Below the pieces are notes generated by a model that worked only from the letters and a program-made list of their open reading frames with translations, searched no databases and had not been told where the DNA came from. A stretch of 24,331 nt of DNA from Didymodactylos carnosus (lineage: Eukaryota; Rotifera; Eurotatoria; Philodinida; Philodinidae), in the NCBI GenBank assembly GCA_905250885.1, contig CAJNOQ010002441.1:1-24331 (forward strand), in the 5' to 3' direction. Shown here piece after piece: positions 1 to 9,438 of the stretch (position 1 is the first letter of the stretch; each line of letters starts with the position of its first letter). A program made the translations under genes and the position numbers.

Positions 1-607
1 CATCATCATCAGCTACAAGAAACTGTATGTAATCATAATTACAATTTCGAACTACTTTTTGAAGGATGGATGGAAATAATAGAGAGAAAGAGAGCTATAT
101 CTTTTTTGTCATAACGAAGAACAATGAATTGTATTCATTCACTAGTTATTTTGTTAATGATAGGGTAACTTCCTTAAAAGCCAGAAGTTTGGATGGATGA
201 AATGAATGAAGCTCATCGAAGTCAGACGTTCCGGAAGCAGTAGAGACCGTCTGGGATAGATACCCTGATTTTATACTTGAGATGAGGCACGCACCAGTTA
301 CATGACTGTACGCAACATAACTGTACGCAACATTTTACAACAAGAAAGACATTTTCGTTTCACCTTGTAAATTTATTAGCTGCTTTTTTGTAGAAAGGAT
401 TAAAGAAACTGTAGAAAAAAATAAAGATGATGCCATTTATAGTATTGATTTTTCATATATAGAGAATGAAAGATTTAATGGAACTTTTTATTACTAACAG
501 AAAGAAGAAATCCATTACCTCATAAAACGAAAAAAAAATGAAAGTTAAACATTTTATTTTTATATGTGAAGTGTAACGTGACTGTAATTCGTAACGTGTA
601 ATTAATC
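1..607. other. Upstream non-coding stretch, no gene recognised
   Basis: AT-rich sequence with no credible open frame. A short CAT microsatellite opens the window. At about 304-332 the 14-base unit ACTGTACGCAACAT occurs twice in tandem with one base between. Just before the first exon, GTAACGTG occurs twice (about 572 and 591). It probably holds the promoter and 5' leader of the downstream ART-TPR gene, but I see no core promoter element I would defend. Confidence 0.4.
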
Positions 608-3600
608 GTGGCTTCTAATACTGAATCTAACCCCAGTGGTCAAGTTATCAGAAATTTAGAAACATTCTCTTTAATATGGCTCGATAATAATGTGAATAAA
701 ACGGAGTTTAATTTGAAATCTCAGAAAAAACTACGAGAATCAATTAATTATTTGAGAACGTTTGAGAATGCGGATGATTCTGTCAGCTATATAACCGAAA
801 TTAAGACAGAAAAAGTTGTCTTAATCATCTCAGGTAATCTTGGTCGAGAATATGTACCAGTTCTACATGATTTGCCTCAATTAGCTGCTATCTACGTCTT
901 ATGTGCACAAAAAGCTTTCAATGAACAATGGGCAAAAAATTATAAAAAGGTAAGAACAGCTGCTTCTGACGTTTCCATAGAGAGTTCGCAATTATTTATA
1001 ACAACTTTGTACGCTAACATAAGCCAAACGTTTTCAAATGCCAGTCAGTATATATCGAGTTAATCTAAACTGTTTTTATGATGTCAGTATAAGGGACTTT
1101 TATATGAGTCACAGCGGGAATTTTTTTCCAAAACGACTCGAAATAAATAACACAAAAATAATACGTTTATCCAGTATGATTAACAAATTTTTAGAATGTC
1201 ATTGAGATTCTCTTTGTGTAAAACAAATATTCACAACAAAACAAAATTCAAAATCAACTTGACACAACATAATCGATTCGCCTTTTCTTGTTCAATCAAA
1301 TATAAAAATTATTTTTACAGCACTTTAAATGAAAATAATACATATGATTCACACGTTGCCATTAGATTCTTTTGGAAAAAAAGGCAAATCGCACTGAACT
1401 TTTGTTTATTTTCCCGTTTAAACTACAAGCATCGTCAGTTCTTGGAAAAAAATTCATTTTCAACCTCTCTTGTCGCATGTCTACAAATCTTTTAAAATTG
1501 GCTAGTTTTTTACGCAAAACAGCCAGTATCGCTTACCTGTACATACAGCGGCAGCCATGGATCCTGGATGAACCTAGGCCTAGCCCCTGGAGTTTTATTT
1601 CCTCCAGGATTTGAATCTTTTTTGTTTTTAGTTAGAATAGAAAGTAATGCAGCATGAAAAAAAACATTTTTCTTGTTCGTTCTGTATTTTCTGGTATGTA
1701 CTGATAGTCATAATTGATGGATTTCCTTTAATCTGTGTATTAAGCAAAAAAATGTTCTGTTTCATCATAAAGTATCCGCTGTTTAGCATGTGATTTAAGC
1801 CTGTATTTCTCTTATTTCTAACTCGTAGAAAAATTGGACTGTGCTTAGGAAAAGGGCAAATTCACTAGGTGGAAGCAGTAGCACTTCAGAACGGGATAAA
1901 AAGGGGAAAAAACAATGTTAGGAAATCAGAATATTTTTTGTGCCCACCTCTTCTAAAAATCATCGCGACGTCGTTGTATAGATATCGATCTTTTTGGGTC
2001 GGATAAATAGCAAAACTAGATTTAGCATGCAAAAAACTACTCGTCAATTGTGCCCCTGAAGCCTTATGATATCTTGATAGTGAAAATAGAAGACCTCTGA
2101 GACATTCAAAAAAAGTAAAATACTGGAATTTTTTCTTCGACTTGAAAACAATGAACTTTTTCAAGAATTGATAGGACTAGTGATCTAGTTAACGGAATTA
2201 TGCGCAAGAGACTTAGTAGTAGACGTGGAAGTAGTAGAAAACGCAAATATCTCCATTTACTATCTCTAATTTTTTCTTCTTATTCAGCCGTTAGATAGAG
2301 TAGGTAAACGACGAGTCGAATGCATTATGTCAAGTTGAATTGTATTTTAGATATTTCCTCTACGTAACAGAATGTTTGATACCTCGGCCTGACATTCTAC
2401 AACTTTTTCAATCGTACCCAATAAATGCTATGCTATTTTTTGTCCTATATATTTAGTTAGAAATTCTTAAATTTGCTTTGGTGCTCATGTTTTGAAATAT
2501 TTTTAACTCGCTCTATGTTGAGTCTACACAAGGAAGCTTTTGCTGAAAAATGGTTTTAGCTAACACACATAAAGCCTGTCAGATTGAAAGATGGATTTCA
2601 CGACACTATCTTTCTTCTCTTTGTTTTCTCTAGGTAAATGGTGTTTTTATCGATACTGATGAGTTAGTTAGAAAACTATCGATTGATCAAACGGAGCGAG
2701 AGAAACTTGAAAATGACGCAACAATACCTCTTAGTTTCTATAATCGATCAGTGCAGTCTTCTACGTCGTTGAATGATTTATTCATGTGGTTTCAAGTATT
2801 CATCGATGTTCTACTGAGAATGGAACATCCAGAAACTGGCAGAGAAAAACTACTTGGATTATGTAGAAAACTTTATGATGGAAATCTGAGTGAGACAGCT
2901 ATTCTCGACCAATTTGAGACAAATTATCAGTCAGAAATGGCAATCTGGTGGTATACAAGAGGTTCTTGTCACTCTCGCATATTGGATAAAGCATTGCGTA
3001 TTCAAGATTTGGAAATTTTATTTTATTTTCATTTTTTCATTGCTGATCTCTATGAACAATTGAAACAAGACCAAAAACGGTTTCTCGATACGTCACACGA
3101 TACTAATTTATACGTTTATCGTTGTCACGTAATGTCTACAAAAGAATTCAATCAAATAAAAGAGAATGTTGGTGAATTTCTCTCAATAAATTCTTTTTTA
3201 TCGACCTCTAAAAATAAAACAGTTGCACTCGAATTTGTGAAACGTTACTGTTCGTCTGTTGATCTGCAACCGGTTTTATTTCAAATTGAAATTAATACTT
3301 TATTAGAAACAAAACCCTATTCAGATATATCTCATTTAAGCTATTCTGGAGGAGAGAATAAAATATTGATTATGCTCGGTACCATATTTCAAATTGTTAA
3401 TGTAACGTTTGATAAGGAATATCAAGTCTGGACTGTTCAACTCACAATGTTGAGTGAAAATGATGATGAATTTAAAGATTTGTTTGACAATTACACGAAA
3501 GATATGGGTGCTGTTAATGTTGGTTCTTTGGGTAGTCTATTACAAGAAATGGATGAACTAGATAAAGCAGAAATTATGTATCGTAAACACTTGGAAATTG

Positions 3601-3917
3601 ATCCAGTTGAAGGTGCTGCGAGTTATACTAATCTCGGTGATCTCAATAACAGTAGGGGTCGATACGATGAAGCACTAGAAATATTAAATATAGCATTGAA
3701 CATTCAACAGAATAGTTCGAGCGATAATCATCTTGCTATTGCAACAACATTTCATAATATGGGTGATGCATATCAAGGAAAAAAAGAATACAAACAGGCA
3801 TTGGAAAACTATGAACAAGCTCTCACGAAATACAATACTTCATCTTTACCGATGAATCATCCAAACATAATCGAAGTTAAAGCGAGTATTAGTAAAGTGA
3901 ATGATTTAATGACATAA
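608..3917 (+). pseudogene. ADP-ribosyltransferase-like TPR protein, two exons, probably decaying
   Basis: Exon 1 is 608-949 and exon 2 is 2634-3917. Joined in phase 0 they give about 541 residues. Residues 1-150 are an N-terminal module of the type NLETFSLIWLD...VVLIISGNLG, which I associate with a bdelloid rotifer family. An R-S-E type ADP-ribosyltransferase fold follows: Arg277 in YVYRCH, FLSTS at 302-306, and GGENKILIMLG near 353-363. Three TPR-like units lie at about 406-436, 443-471 and 484-512. ARTs of this class move ADP-ribose from NAD+ to protein side chains, and TPRs bind partners. Three oddities are visible. The expected start reads GTG (valine) inside V-A-S-N, and the first in-frame ATG is codon 165. 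The second acid of E-x-E is Lys357 (codon AAA at 3360-3362). The usual glycine after the Arg is Cys. The rest of the frame is open, so this is either a young pseudogene or a catalytically dead paralogue. Family call from memory of the motifs. Confidence 0.75.
950..2633 (+). other. Long intron (1,684 bp) of the ART-TPR gene
   Basis: The donor is AAG|GTAAGAAC at 949/950. The acceptor is a pyrimidine-rich tract ending TCTCTAG at 2633. Both neighbouring exons are in the same frame, and the protein reads smoothly across as ...AKNYKK|VNGVFID. Bdelloid introns are commonly near 60 bp, so this one is exceptionally long. Short open frames inside it (1196-1614, and 1886-2164 on the minus strand) match nothing I know. 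There is a small hairpin around 1560-1612 (CCTGGA/TCCAGG). I looked for terminal repeats and a target duplication of an inserted element and saw none. Confidence 0.7.
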
Positions 3918-4340
3918 ATATTACAATTATCTTGGAAAGGAGACTGCATGATAACTTGAATAATTTAATTTCTTTTATTTTTTAAATTAAAAATGTTGTA
4001 CAACTAAGACTTTTAGGATATGAGCATGGAACTCTGCTACGATGCACGCAATTCTCTTCAAATTTCGTGAAAGTTTTAGAGTCGACAGAACAAATATCCA
4101 TGAGATCATTGCAAAGTCGAGAGGTCTGAGTGGTCCGCCTTCACATAAATCATGAAGTTCCTACTGAATTTTAAATAGGCTACACTTCCTAATAGAATAT
4201 ACTTTTTTAATATCTTTTTCAGCCAATACTAACTAGCAAAAAATTGTTTAGCCAGATTCTGATGCATTAACCTCGAATACACAAGGATAGAACGTCAAAA
4301 ACATTCCGCCAATTTAAAGCTAATCACACATCAGCTCAGG
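3918..4340. other. Intergenic sequence after the ART-TPR gene
   Basis: No coding sequence, RNA gene or repeat that I can name. The first 80 bases are very AT-rich and are probably the 3' untranslated region. I see no canonical AATAAA signal close to the stop. Confidence 0.4.
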
Positions 4341-5283
4341 CTTCTATGTAGAGCCCTGAGGGATCATCCCGATCCCGCGGGATCGGGATAGGAGGACAAA
4401 TATTTACGGGATCGGGACCGGGATCAAGCTTACGAACGGATTCGGGATTTAAGCTGCTGAACGGGATCGGGATTTTCTTCTTCCAATTTATTGGAACTAT
4501 ATTCTTTATCATAAAAATAAAGTAAACAAACAAAATATCAGTTTGCTTGCGTATACATCGTTGTACAACATAAATAAAGACAATATCTCTTTAAAAGCCT
4601 ACATGTCAGTATGAAAGTCAAAAAGAAAATGTATGTTCAACAGTCTAAACACTGATGTACCGAGATAATGACAGACGGGGAAAGCCTAATTTTCTTTTCA
4701 ATTCAATCGTCATCTATATCATCACGTTCAATTTGAATTTTAGATTTTTTTTGTTACAAGTAGCTGTTCATTTTCATCTAGTGGTTTTCGTTTTGACGCA
4801 GGTGTATCAACACAGTTGATACTTGACGAGACAGTTGATTCAACTGTCTCGTTTTTCTCCATTTCAATGTCCACAAATTCTTTTGGAGAAACATTAGTTT
4901 ATTAATTTTTTCTGCACCTAAACTGATACGACGATCGGAGACAGTGTTTTTGGTAGACGAGCACAGTCGTTCTACTTCTGTATTTGATGCAGGAATAGCG
5001 AGAATTTCTCGAGCAATAGATGATATCATTGGATATGCTTGTAGATGTTTTCTCCAATAGTCTAAAACATCTTCCCCTCCTTCTTCATCAATAGTTGTGG
5101 TTGAGTTCATGTATTCGGCTGTTTTAGCGAAAAAGAATTTCGGGATTTAACGGGATTGTAATTATGCCTACGGGACGGGATCGGGATTGGGATTAAGCCT
5201 ACGGGATCGGGATAGGAATTGGCGAAAAGTATTTTTCGGGATCGGGACGAAAAAATTCAATCCCGCTGGGCTCTACTTCAATG
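4341..5283. mobile_element. hAT-type DNA transposon derivative with 8-bp target duplication
   Basis: The element proper is 4349-5275 (927 bp). Its left end reads TAGAGCCCTGAGGGAT. The reverse complement of the right end reads TAGAGCCCAGCGGGAT, so 14 of 16 positions match. The flanking 8-mers are CTTCTATG (4341-4348) and CTTCAATG (5276-5283), one mismatch apart; an 8-bp duplication is the hallmark of the hAT superfamily. Both subterminal regions (about 4360-4475 and 5136-5265) are packed with the motif CGGGATCGGGAT in both orientations, as expected of transposase-binding subterminal repeats. The interior keeps only the C-terminal part of a transposase on the minus strand, so this is an internally deleted, non-autonomous copy. 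Superfamily confidence is high because ends, duplication and protein all agree. Confidence 0.85.
4778..5110 (-). pseudogene. hAT transposase fragment, C-terminal dimerisation region
   Basis: This 110-residue open frame carries the classic hAT C-terminal dimerisation motif. Visible parts are VLDYWRKHLQAYPMISSIAR, then ILAIPASNTEVERLCSS, then a TVSDRRISLGAEKINKLMFL segment, in the spacing usual for hAT transposases. The BED zinc finger and the catalytic core are absent, so the frame covers only about the last sixth of a normal transposase of around 600-700 residues. It lies wholly inside the 4349-5275 element and points away from the right end. The first Met is probably arbitrary, since upstream sequence runs straight into subterminal repeats. 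It cannot act as a transposase; at most it might dimerise with an intact one. Confidence 0.85.
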
Positions 5284-5866
5284 TCCTGGCTTCGCTAAAA
5301 TTTTCATGCATTCTTAGGAGGTGGTCTGTAGTATTCGACGTCCTCTACAATGTATACTAACTAGAAAGCCTTACAGCGCTCTGGATCCTGAGAAAAATAG
5401 AACAATAACGTTTTTTGTATATAATATTTGTATTCACGACAGAGCTTATAGTCGAAATCAACATCAGAAATGGAATCATCCTCATTCGACTTGTTCTACA
5501 GGAGTGACCAAAATCTCTTCATCCTGGACCTTACGATGGATCTTCAGCAGCCAATTTCAAAGACCCACTCAAAAGTTCACATCAGCCCAAATGAATATCA
5601 GGTTTGTAATCAGCATCGATAATTATCTATAACCATCTATATTTTAAGGAAAAGCGAGGAGACAGTTGGTAATCTTCTCTCGTTAAGGCCTACCGCCCAG
5701 TCAGAAACCTATATCAATCCACATAGGTCTGACCTGAATCGAACTTCCAGGGAATGTTGACCATGTCAAAGTAGGAGTGCTCAGGCTTGTTTGTTTTGCA
5801 GTAAACCCCTATGGCTAGGAGTTGACAGAGTTTGATTTTTGAAGTTATCATTTACTGCTTTCTGGT
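5284..5866. other. Intergenic stretch, no supported gene
   Basis: An open frame of 103 codons at 5321-5632 has no recognisable domain and an unlikely composition. I do not accept it as a gene. No repeat or RNA gene is evident. Confidence 0.35.
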
Positions 5867-6677
5867 TAGGCATTCAACAATCCCAAACCAGGGCTCGCTG
5901 ATCGGCACCGAACGGTTCGCAATCGAACATGTTCGGTGCCGATCAGCGAACCCTATCTTGGGAGTGTTGCATGCCAAGTCTGAACTAAAGACAAATGGGA
6001 TGAAATTGAAGTTTTTGAAGAAACTAACCAGTGAGAAAATAGACTAACTAGTGTACAATGTGAGCGAATGTGTGTTCTACCGAATCGGTACCGAACATGT
6101 TCGGTCAGCAAGCGATTCGCTACCAAAGGTTTAAAAGAAATAGTTTGTCAAAGCTAAGAACATGAGAGCGAAAATGCACATGAAAGAAATCTCAGTAAAA
6201 CAAAAAATAGCGAAGATTACACCAAACGAAGGAGCAGCCATGATTACGCCGTAGCCGTAGATTGGCATGTACAAAAATTTTGAATTACTGCGGCAACTTC
6301 ATGTCTACTTTATTCCAGGAAGATCAAAGTACCTTTAGTTTTCACTATATCTGATTTACCTTCTAACTAAAGTATACTTTAGTAATGTGGCCTCTGTAGC
6401 AGATTGATTTGCCTTATTTTCATGCAATCTGCTATTCCTCACTATGTAAATAAAGCAGACAGACAGTTGTAGCCCTAATTCGAATGTGTCTTTAAAAGGT
6501 TTATGGTACTTTGTCCTATTAGTTTCCCAGTAGAACACGCGTCGATATCTCGGATGAGAAAAATATTAACTATCGTATTTGCAATATTCGTCACGCTCGG
6601 TCGTATCAGGTTTCCGGGCCGAACATGTTCGGTAACAAACCGTTCGGTGACCAAACTATCGGATTGTTGCACGCCTA
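5867..6677. mobile_element. Foldback/MITE-like element with palindromic subterminal repeats
   Basis: The left end at 5869 reads GGCATTCAACAATCC. The right end read inward from 6675 is GGCGTGCAACAATCC, 13 of 15 positions matching. Both ends are flanked by TA (5867-5868 and 6676-6677), consistent with a TA target duplication. The palindrome CCGAACATGTTCGG occurs at about 6092 and 6618, and a variant (CGAACATGTTCGG) lies near 5924. The first 107 bp (5869-5975) are themselves an imperfect hairpin with 45-bp arms differing at six positions, so a smaller element may be nested at the left end. No transposase remains. The TA flank and element type suggest a Tc1/mariner-like or other TA-specific helper, but that is inference. 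Confidence 0.55.
5869..5975. repeat. 107-bp imperfect palindrome
   Basis: Arms 5869-5913 and 5931-5975 are 45 bp each, with 39 of 45 positions complementary, around a 17-base centre. The core arm sequence CGCTGATCGGCACCGAAC is perfect. Similar terminal sequence reappears at 6602-6675 in the opposite orientation, so this is a mobile-element terminus arranged head to head rather than a one-off hairpin. Confidence 0.75.
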
Positions 6678-6701
6678 TTTCTGGTGCTCAATAGAATTTT
6701 A

Positions 6702-7074
6702 TAAGATCAAGACGGGAGTTAGACAAGGATGTATTCTTTCACCTTTACTGTTTATTATTGCGATGGGGTGGGTACTTCAAAAAGCTCTGAAAGATCAAAA
6801 ATTAGAAGTTAAATTGAATTATAACCAGGAAATAGAAGATTTTGAATTTTGCAGACGATATCGTACTTATAGCTGATAATACACAGAAAATGCAAGAAAA
6901 AACAGATCGTATAGATACTCATAGTAATTAATTTAAATTAAAATGAGACATCTCCCAACTCCAGTTGGGAAATGTCTCATTTTAATCAGAAATGTGCGGG
7001 CTACAAGCATGACTCATTCAGAAAAGTTTTGGTTGTTCTTCAGAGTTTCTGAAAAACTGTTTTTTCAGAAAACC
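6702..7074 (+). repeat. Left arm of 373-bp inverted repeat (LINE 3' part plus hairpin plus R1)
   Basis: This arm is, as far as I can read base by base, identical in reverse complement to 7698-8070. It contains a LINE reverse-transcriptase piece (6702 to about 6925) with KTGVRQGCILSPLLF and, after a one-base frameshift, FADDIVLIAD. It then has a 50-bp near-perfect hairpin (6937-6986) and an R1 repeat unit (6987-7074). The frameshift is shared with the other arm, so the copy was made after the LINE was already broken. The left breakpoint is 25 bp from the end of the TA-flanked element. Confidence 0.9.
6937..6986. repeat. 50-bp hairpin nested in the left arm
   Basis: Two 24-base arms with a 2-base centre (CC). 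The arms, ATTAAAATGAGACATCTCCC plus AACT and its partner, differ at one position. It marks the junction between LINE sequence and the R1 repeat. A mirror copy lies at 7786-7835. It may be two abutting ends of a tiny DNA element. Confidence 0.85.
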
Positions 7075-7697
7075 AAATTAATTAATTAATTTCCAAAAGT
7101 TCCAATGGGTTAGCTGTTGTTTTTAGTGTCGTTTTGTTTTCAATTTTTCTTAGCAACCAAACGTATTGGAGGATGTGTTTGGTGTCAGGTTCTTAATTTC
7201 AACAAGTTAATTTATTCAACGGGGAGCATCGGCTTGCTAATGCTTTAGTTGCCTTAATGGTTTTTCGGTATTTGTTCGACATTGGAACGTTGATTTATTT
7301 CTGCTAATAAGTTTGATTTATTCACTATACGAGTTTGCTTCGTCAATTCTATTACAATGTTTAAGAAAAGGTTTTCAACAAACATATGCTGTACAATGAT
7401 CAAATGGACCAGGCGATAAGCGTTCTCATTCCGGAACTTCATAATGCTTTAGTTGTGATACGAATGCCCTGCTTTGGTATTTTTCAAAGAAGGGAGGACT
7501 GATATAACAGAGCAGCATTTGTTACTTTTTTCGTTTTTTTATTTCTACATTTTTTTAATACCGTGAAGGAGTAAACTCTCGAAGGAACGTTTTTAAGTGC
7601 CACTCGCTTTTTCAATGAAACCTAGTGGGTTAAAGATTATCGATGATGCTGATTCCGAATATGAATATGAGAGCTGCTCTTAGGGCTTCGAAGACCC
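7075..7697. other. 623-bp spacer between the inverted arms
   Basis: Single-copy-looking sequence with no recognised gene. The minus-strand frame at 7254-7442 (62 codons) shows no domain. Near 7617 a 22-codon frame begins with ATG and reads MKPSGLKIIDDADSEYEYES. That acidic start resembles the N-terminus of some DNA-transposon transposases, but it stops at once and I cannot assign it. Confidence 0.5.
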
Positions 7698-8070
7698 GGT
7701 TTTCTGAAAAAACAGTTTTTCAGAAACTCTGAAGAACAACCAAAACTTTTCTGAATGAGTCATGCTTGTAGCCCGCACATTTCTGATTAAAATGAGACAT
7801 TTCCCAACTGGAGTTGGGAGATGTCTCATTTTAATTTAAATTAATTACTATGAGTATCTATACGATCTGTTTTTTCTTGCATTTTCTGTGTATTATCAGC
7901 TATAAGTACGATATCGTCTGCAAAATTCAAAATCTTCTATTTCCTGGTTATAATTCAATTTAACTTCTAATTTTTGATCTTTCAGAGCTTTTTGAAGTAC
8001 CCACCCCATCGCAATAATAAACAGTAAAGGTGAAAGAATACATCCTTGTCTAACTCCCGTCTTGATCTTA
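7698..8070 (-). repeat. Right arm of 373-bp inverted repeat
   Basis: Reverse complement of 6702-7074. Here the LINE part continues past the arm boundary at 8070 into the rest of the same LINE (to about 9125). That makes this the parental copy and the left arm the duplicate. It includes the R1 unit (7698-7785), the hairpin (7786-7835) and the LINE 3' end (about 7845-8070). Confidence 0.9.
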
Positions 8071-9125
8071 AACCATGCAGTATTCTCTTCTGCATTTGCT
8101 TTCACACACGACTCAGCATCTCCATATAAGCGTTTGATGATTTATATGATTTTTATTGGTATACCGTATGACTTTAGAATTTCCCATAATGATTCCTGAT
8201 GTATTGAATTAAATGCTTTTTCAAAGTCAATAAAATTCAAAATAATACCATATCTTTTGTTTATTGATTTTTCTATAATTCTTCTTAGGGTGAAAATTTG
8301 ATCGCTACACCCTCTATTTGGTCTAAAGCCGGCTTGTTCTTTACGTAAAGCTTTCTCTGTTGCTGGTCTTATCCTATCTGCTAATATTCCACAAAGCACT
8401 TTTCCAGGTATTAACAATAGCGTTATACCTCTCCAATTATTTGGATCACGTAAATCACCTTTCTTTGGCAACTTTACAATAATACCACGTTTAAATTGTT
8501 TTGGGCTTTTATTTTGTTTCCATATTTGATTCAACAGCTTCTGCAGTCGTTTTGCTATTATATCTCCACCAGCCTTTAACATTTCTGCACTAATCTTATC
8601 TACTCCAAGAGCTTTGTTGTTTTTCGATTTTCTTATGGCCTGCTTTACTTCGTTTAGAGTAATTGCATCTTTCTTGATGTCTAATAACCAACTCTTTCCT
8701 TCTTCAAGAACTGCCTGTTGCTCTGGGTTTGGTCTATTGAGCAGATGTTCAAAATATTCTCCCCATCTGTCTTTTTTCCCCTCTGCTGTTGTTATTAGGG
8801 TACCATCAGTACTTTTAACTGGCAGCTCATTTGCAACCTTATGTTTTGTGCATATTTCATTCACTAATTTATACAGTTTCCGAGTCTTTCCTTTTTCTGC
8901 CGCCACTTCAGCTTCTTTTGCTATATCTGCCATCCATTTGTTTTTATCTCTTCTTGCGGCTTTCGTTATTTCCTTATCTAATAATTTATATTCTTTGAAT
9001 GTTATTTCATTTTCTTGTGCTTTGACCTTTATTTTATTCCTGTTCTCTATTAGTTGCCAGTTACCTTTGCTCATCCACTTCTTTCTTTTGGTTTTCATAT
9101 ATTCAACAGTTTCAACTACAGCTTA
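7845..9125 (-). pseudogene. Broken LINE (non-LTR retrotransposon) reverse transcriptase, I/Nimb-like
   Basis: Reading leftward from 9125, a long open frame starts in ETVEYMKTKRKKW and runs through the palm of a reverse transcriptase. Visible motifs are NWRGITLLLIPGKVLCGIL, EQAGFRPNRGCSDQIFTLRR, and motif A FIDFEKAFNSIHQESLW. An in-frame TAA at 8142-8144 follows; the same frame then resumes with KRLYGDAESC and KTGVRQGCILSPLLF. A one-base shift just before the catalytic FADD puts it in another frame. No endonuclease domain lies upstream and the thumb and 3' region are missing, so the copy is truncated at both ends. The block order resembles LINEs of the I superfamily, perhaps the Nimb clade; the clade is uncertain. 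It cannot encode an active enzyme. Confidence 0.85.
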
Positions 9126-9438
9126 GACACCTAACTGCGAGGACTGATAGGACCGGGTTTTTTAATTCGGCCTTTGTTGATCCTCTAGAGATGCAAAATC
9201 CTAAAAAAACCTGACCATGAATATTTAGGGCTTTTCTTGTAAATTCTATAACTTTGTAAAGAAAGGTCGCGAAGAGCTGGGAGAGATCTCAGAAATTTGC
9301 GGGCTACAATCATGCCTTATTAAGAAAAGGTTTGGGTTATTTTTCAGAGTTTCTATAAAACTGGTTTTCTGGTGCTGGACGAAAAATCTGTTTTGACAAA
9401 AACGCAAAACAAGTTTTTGGGTGTGTTTTGCCTATGTA
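9126..9438. other. LINE flank plus one R1 dispersed-repeat copy
   Basis: 9126-9288 has nothing recognised. 9289-9371 is a diverged plus-strand copy of the R1 repeat, sharing TTGCGGGCTACAATCATGCC and TTTTCAGAGTTTCT with the copy at 6987-7074. Confidence 0.6.
9289..9371 (+). repeat. R1 dispersed repeat, copy 3
   Basis: Same order of blocks as the units in the long inverted repeat: CAGAAAT, GCGGGCTACAA, CATG, TTCAGAGTTTCT, GGTTTTCT. Divergence is visible but modest. Another copy is at 16819-16893 in reverse orientation, and a weak relative sits near 22218. Confidence 0.7.

Noticed and set aside
1196..1614. Two overlapping plus-strand open frames inside the long intron
   Set aside because: No recognisable domain, AT-driven composition, and they sit between well-supported splice sites.
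5321..5632. 103-codon plus-strand frame
   Set aside because: No domain or repeat match; unlikely residue order for a folded protein.
6235..6255. CCATGATTACGCC, similar to the lacZ start in cloning vectors
   Set aside because: Only 13 bases match and the flanks do not; chance is sufficient.
8614..9126. 170-codon plus-strand frame
   Set aside because: Antisense shadow of the minus-strand LINE; Phe/Ser-rich as expected from reversed Lys-rich coding.
9178..9192. GATCCTCTAGAG, similar to a cloning polylinker
   Set aside because: A 12-base match without any neighbouring vector sequence; no sign of contamination.
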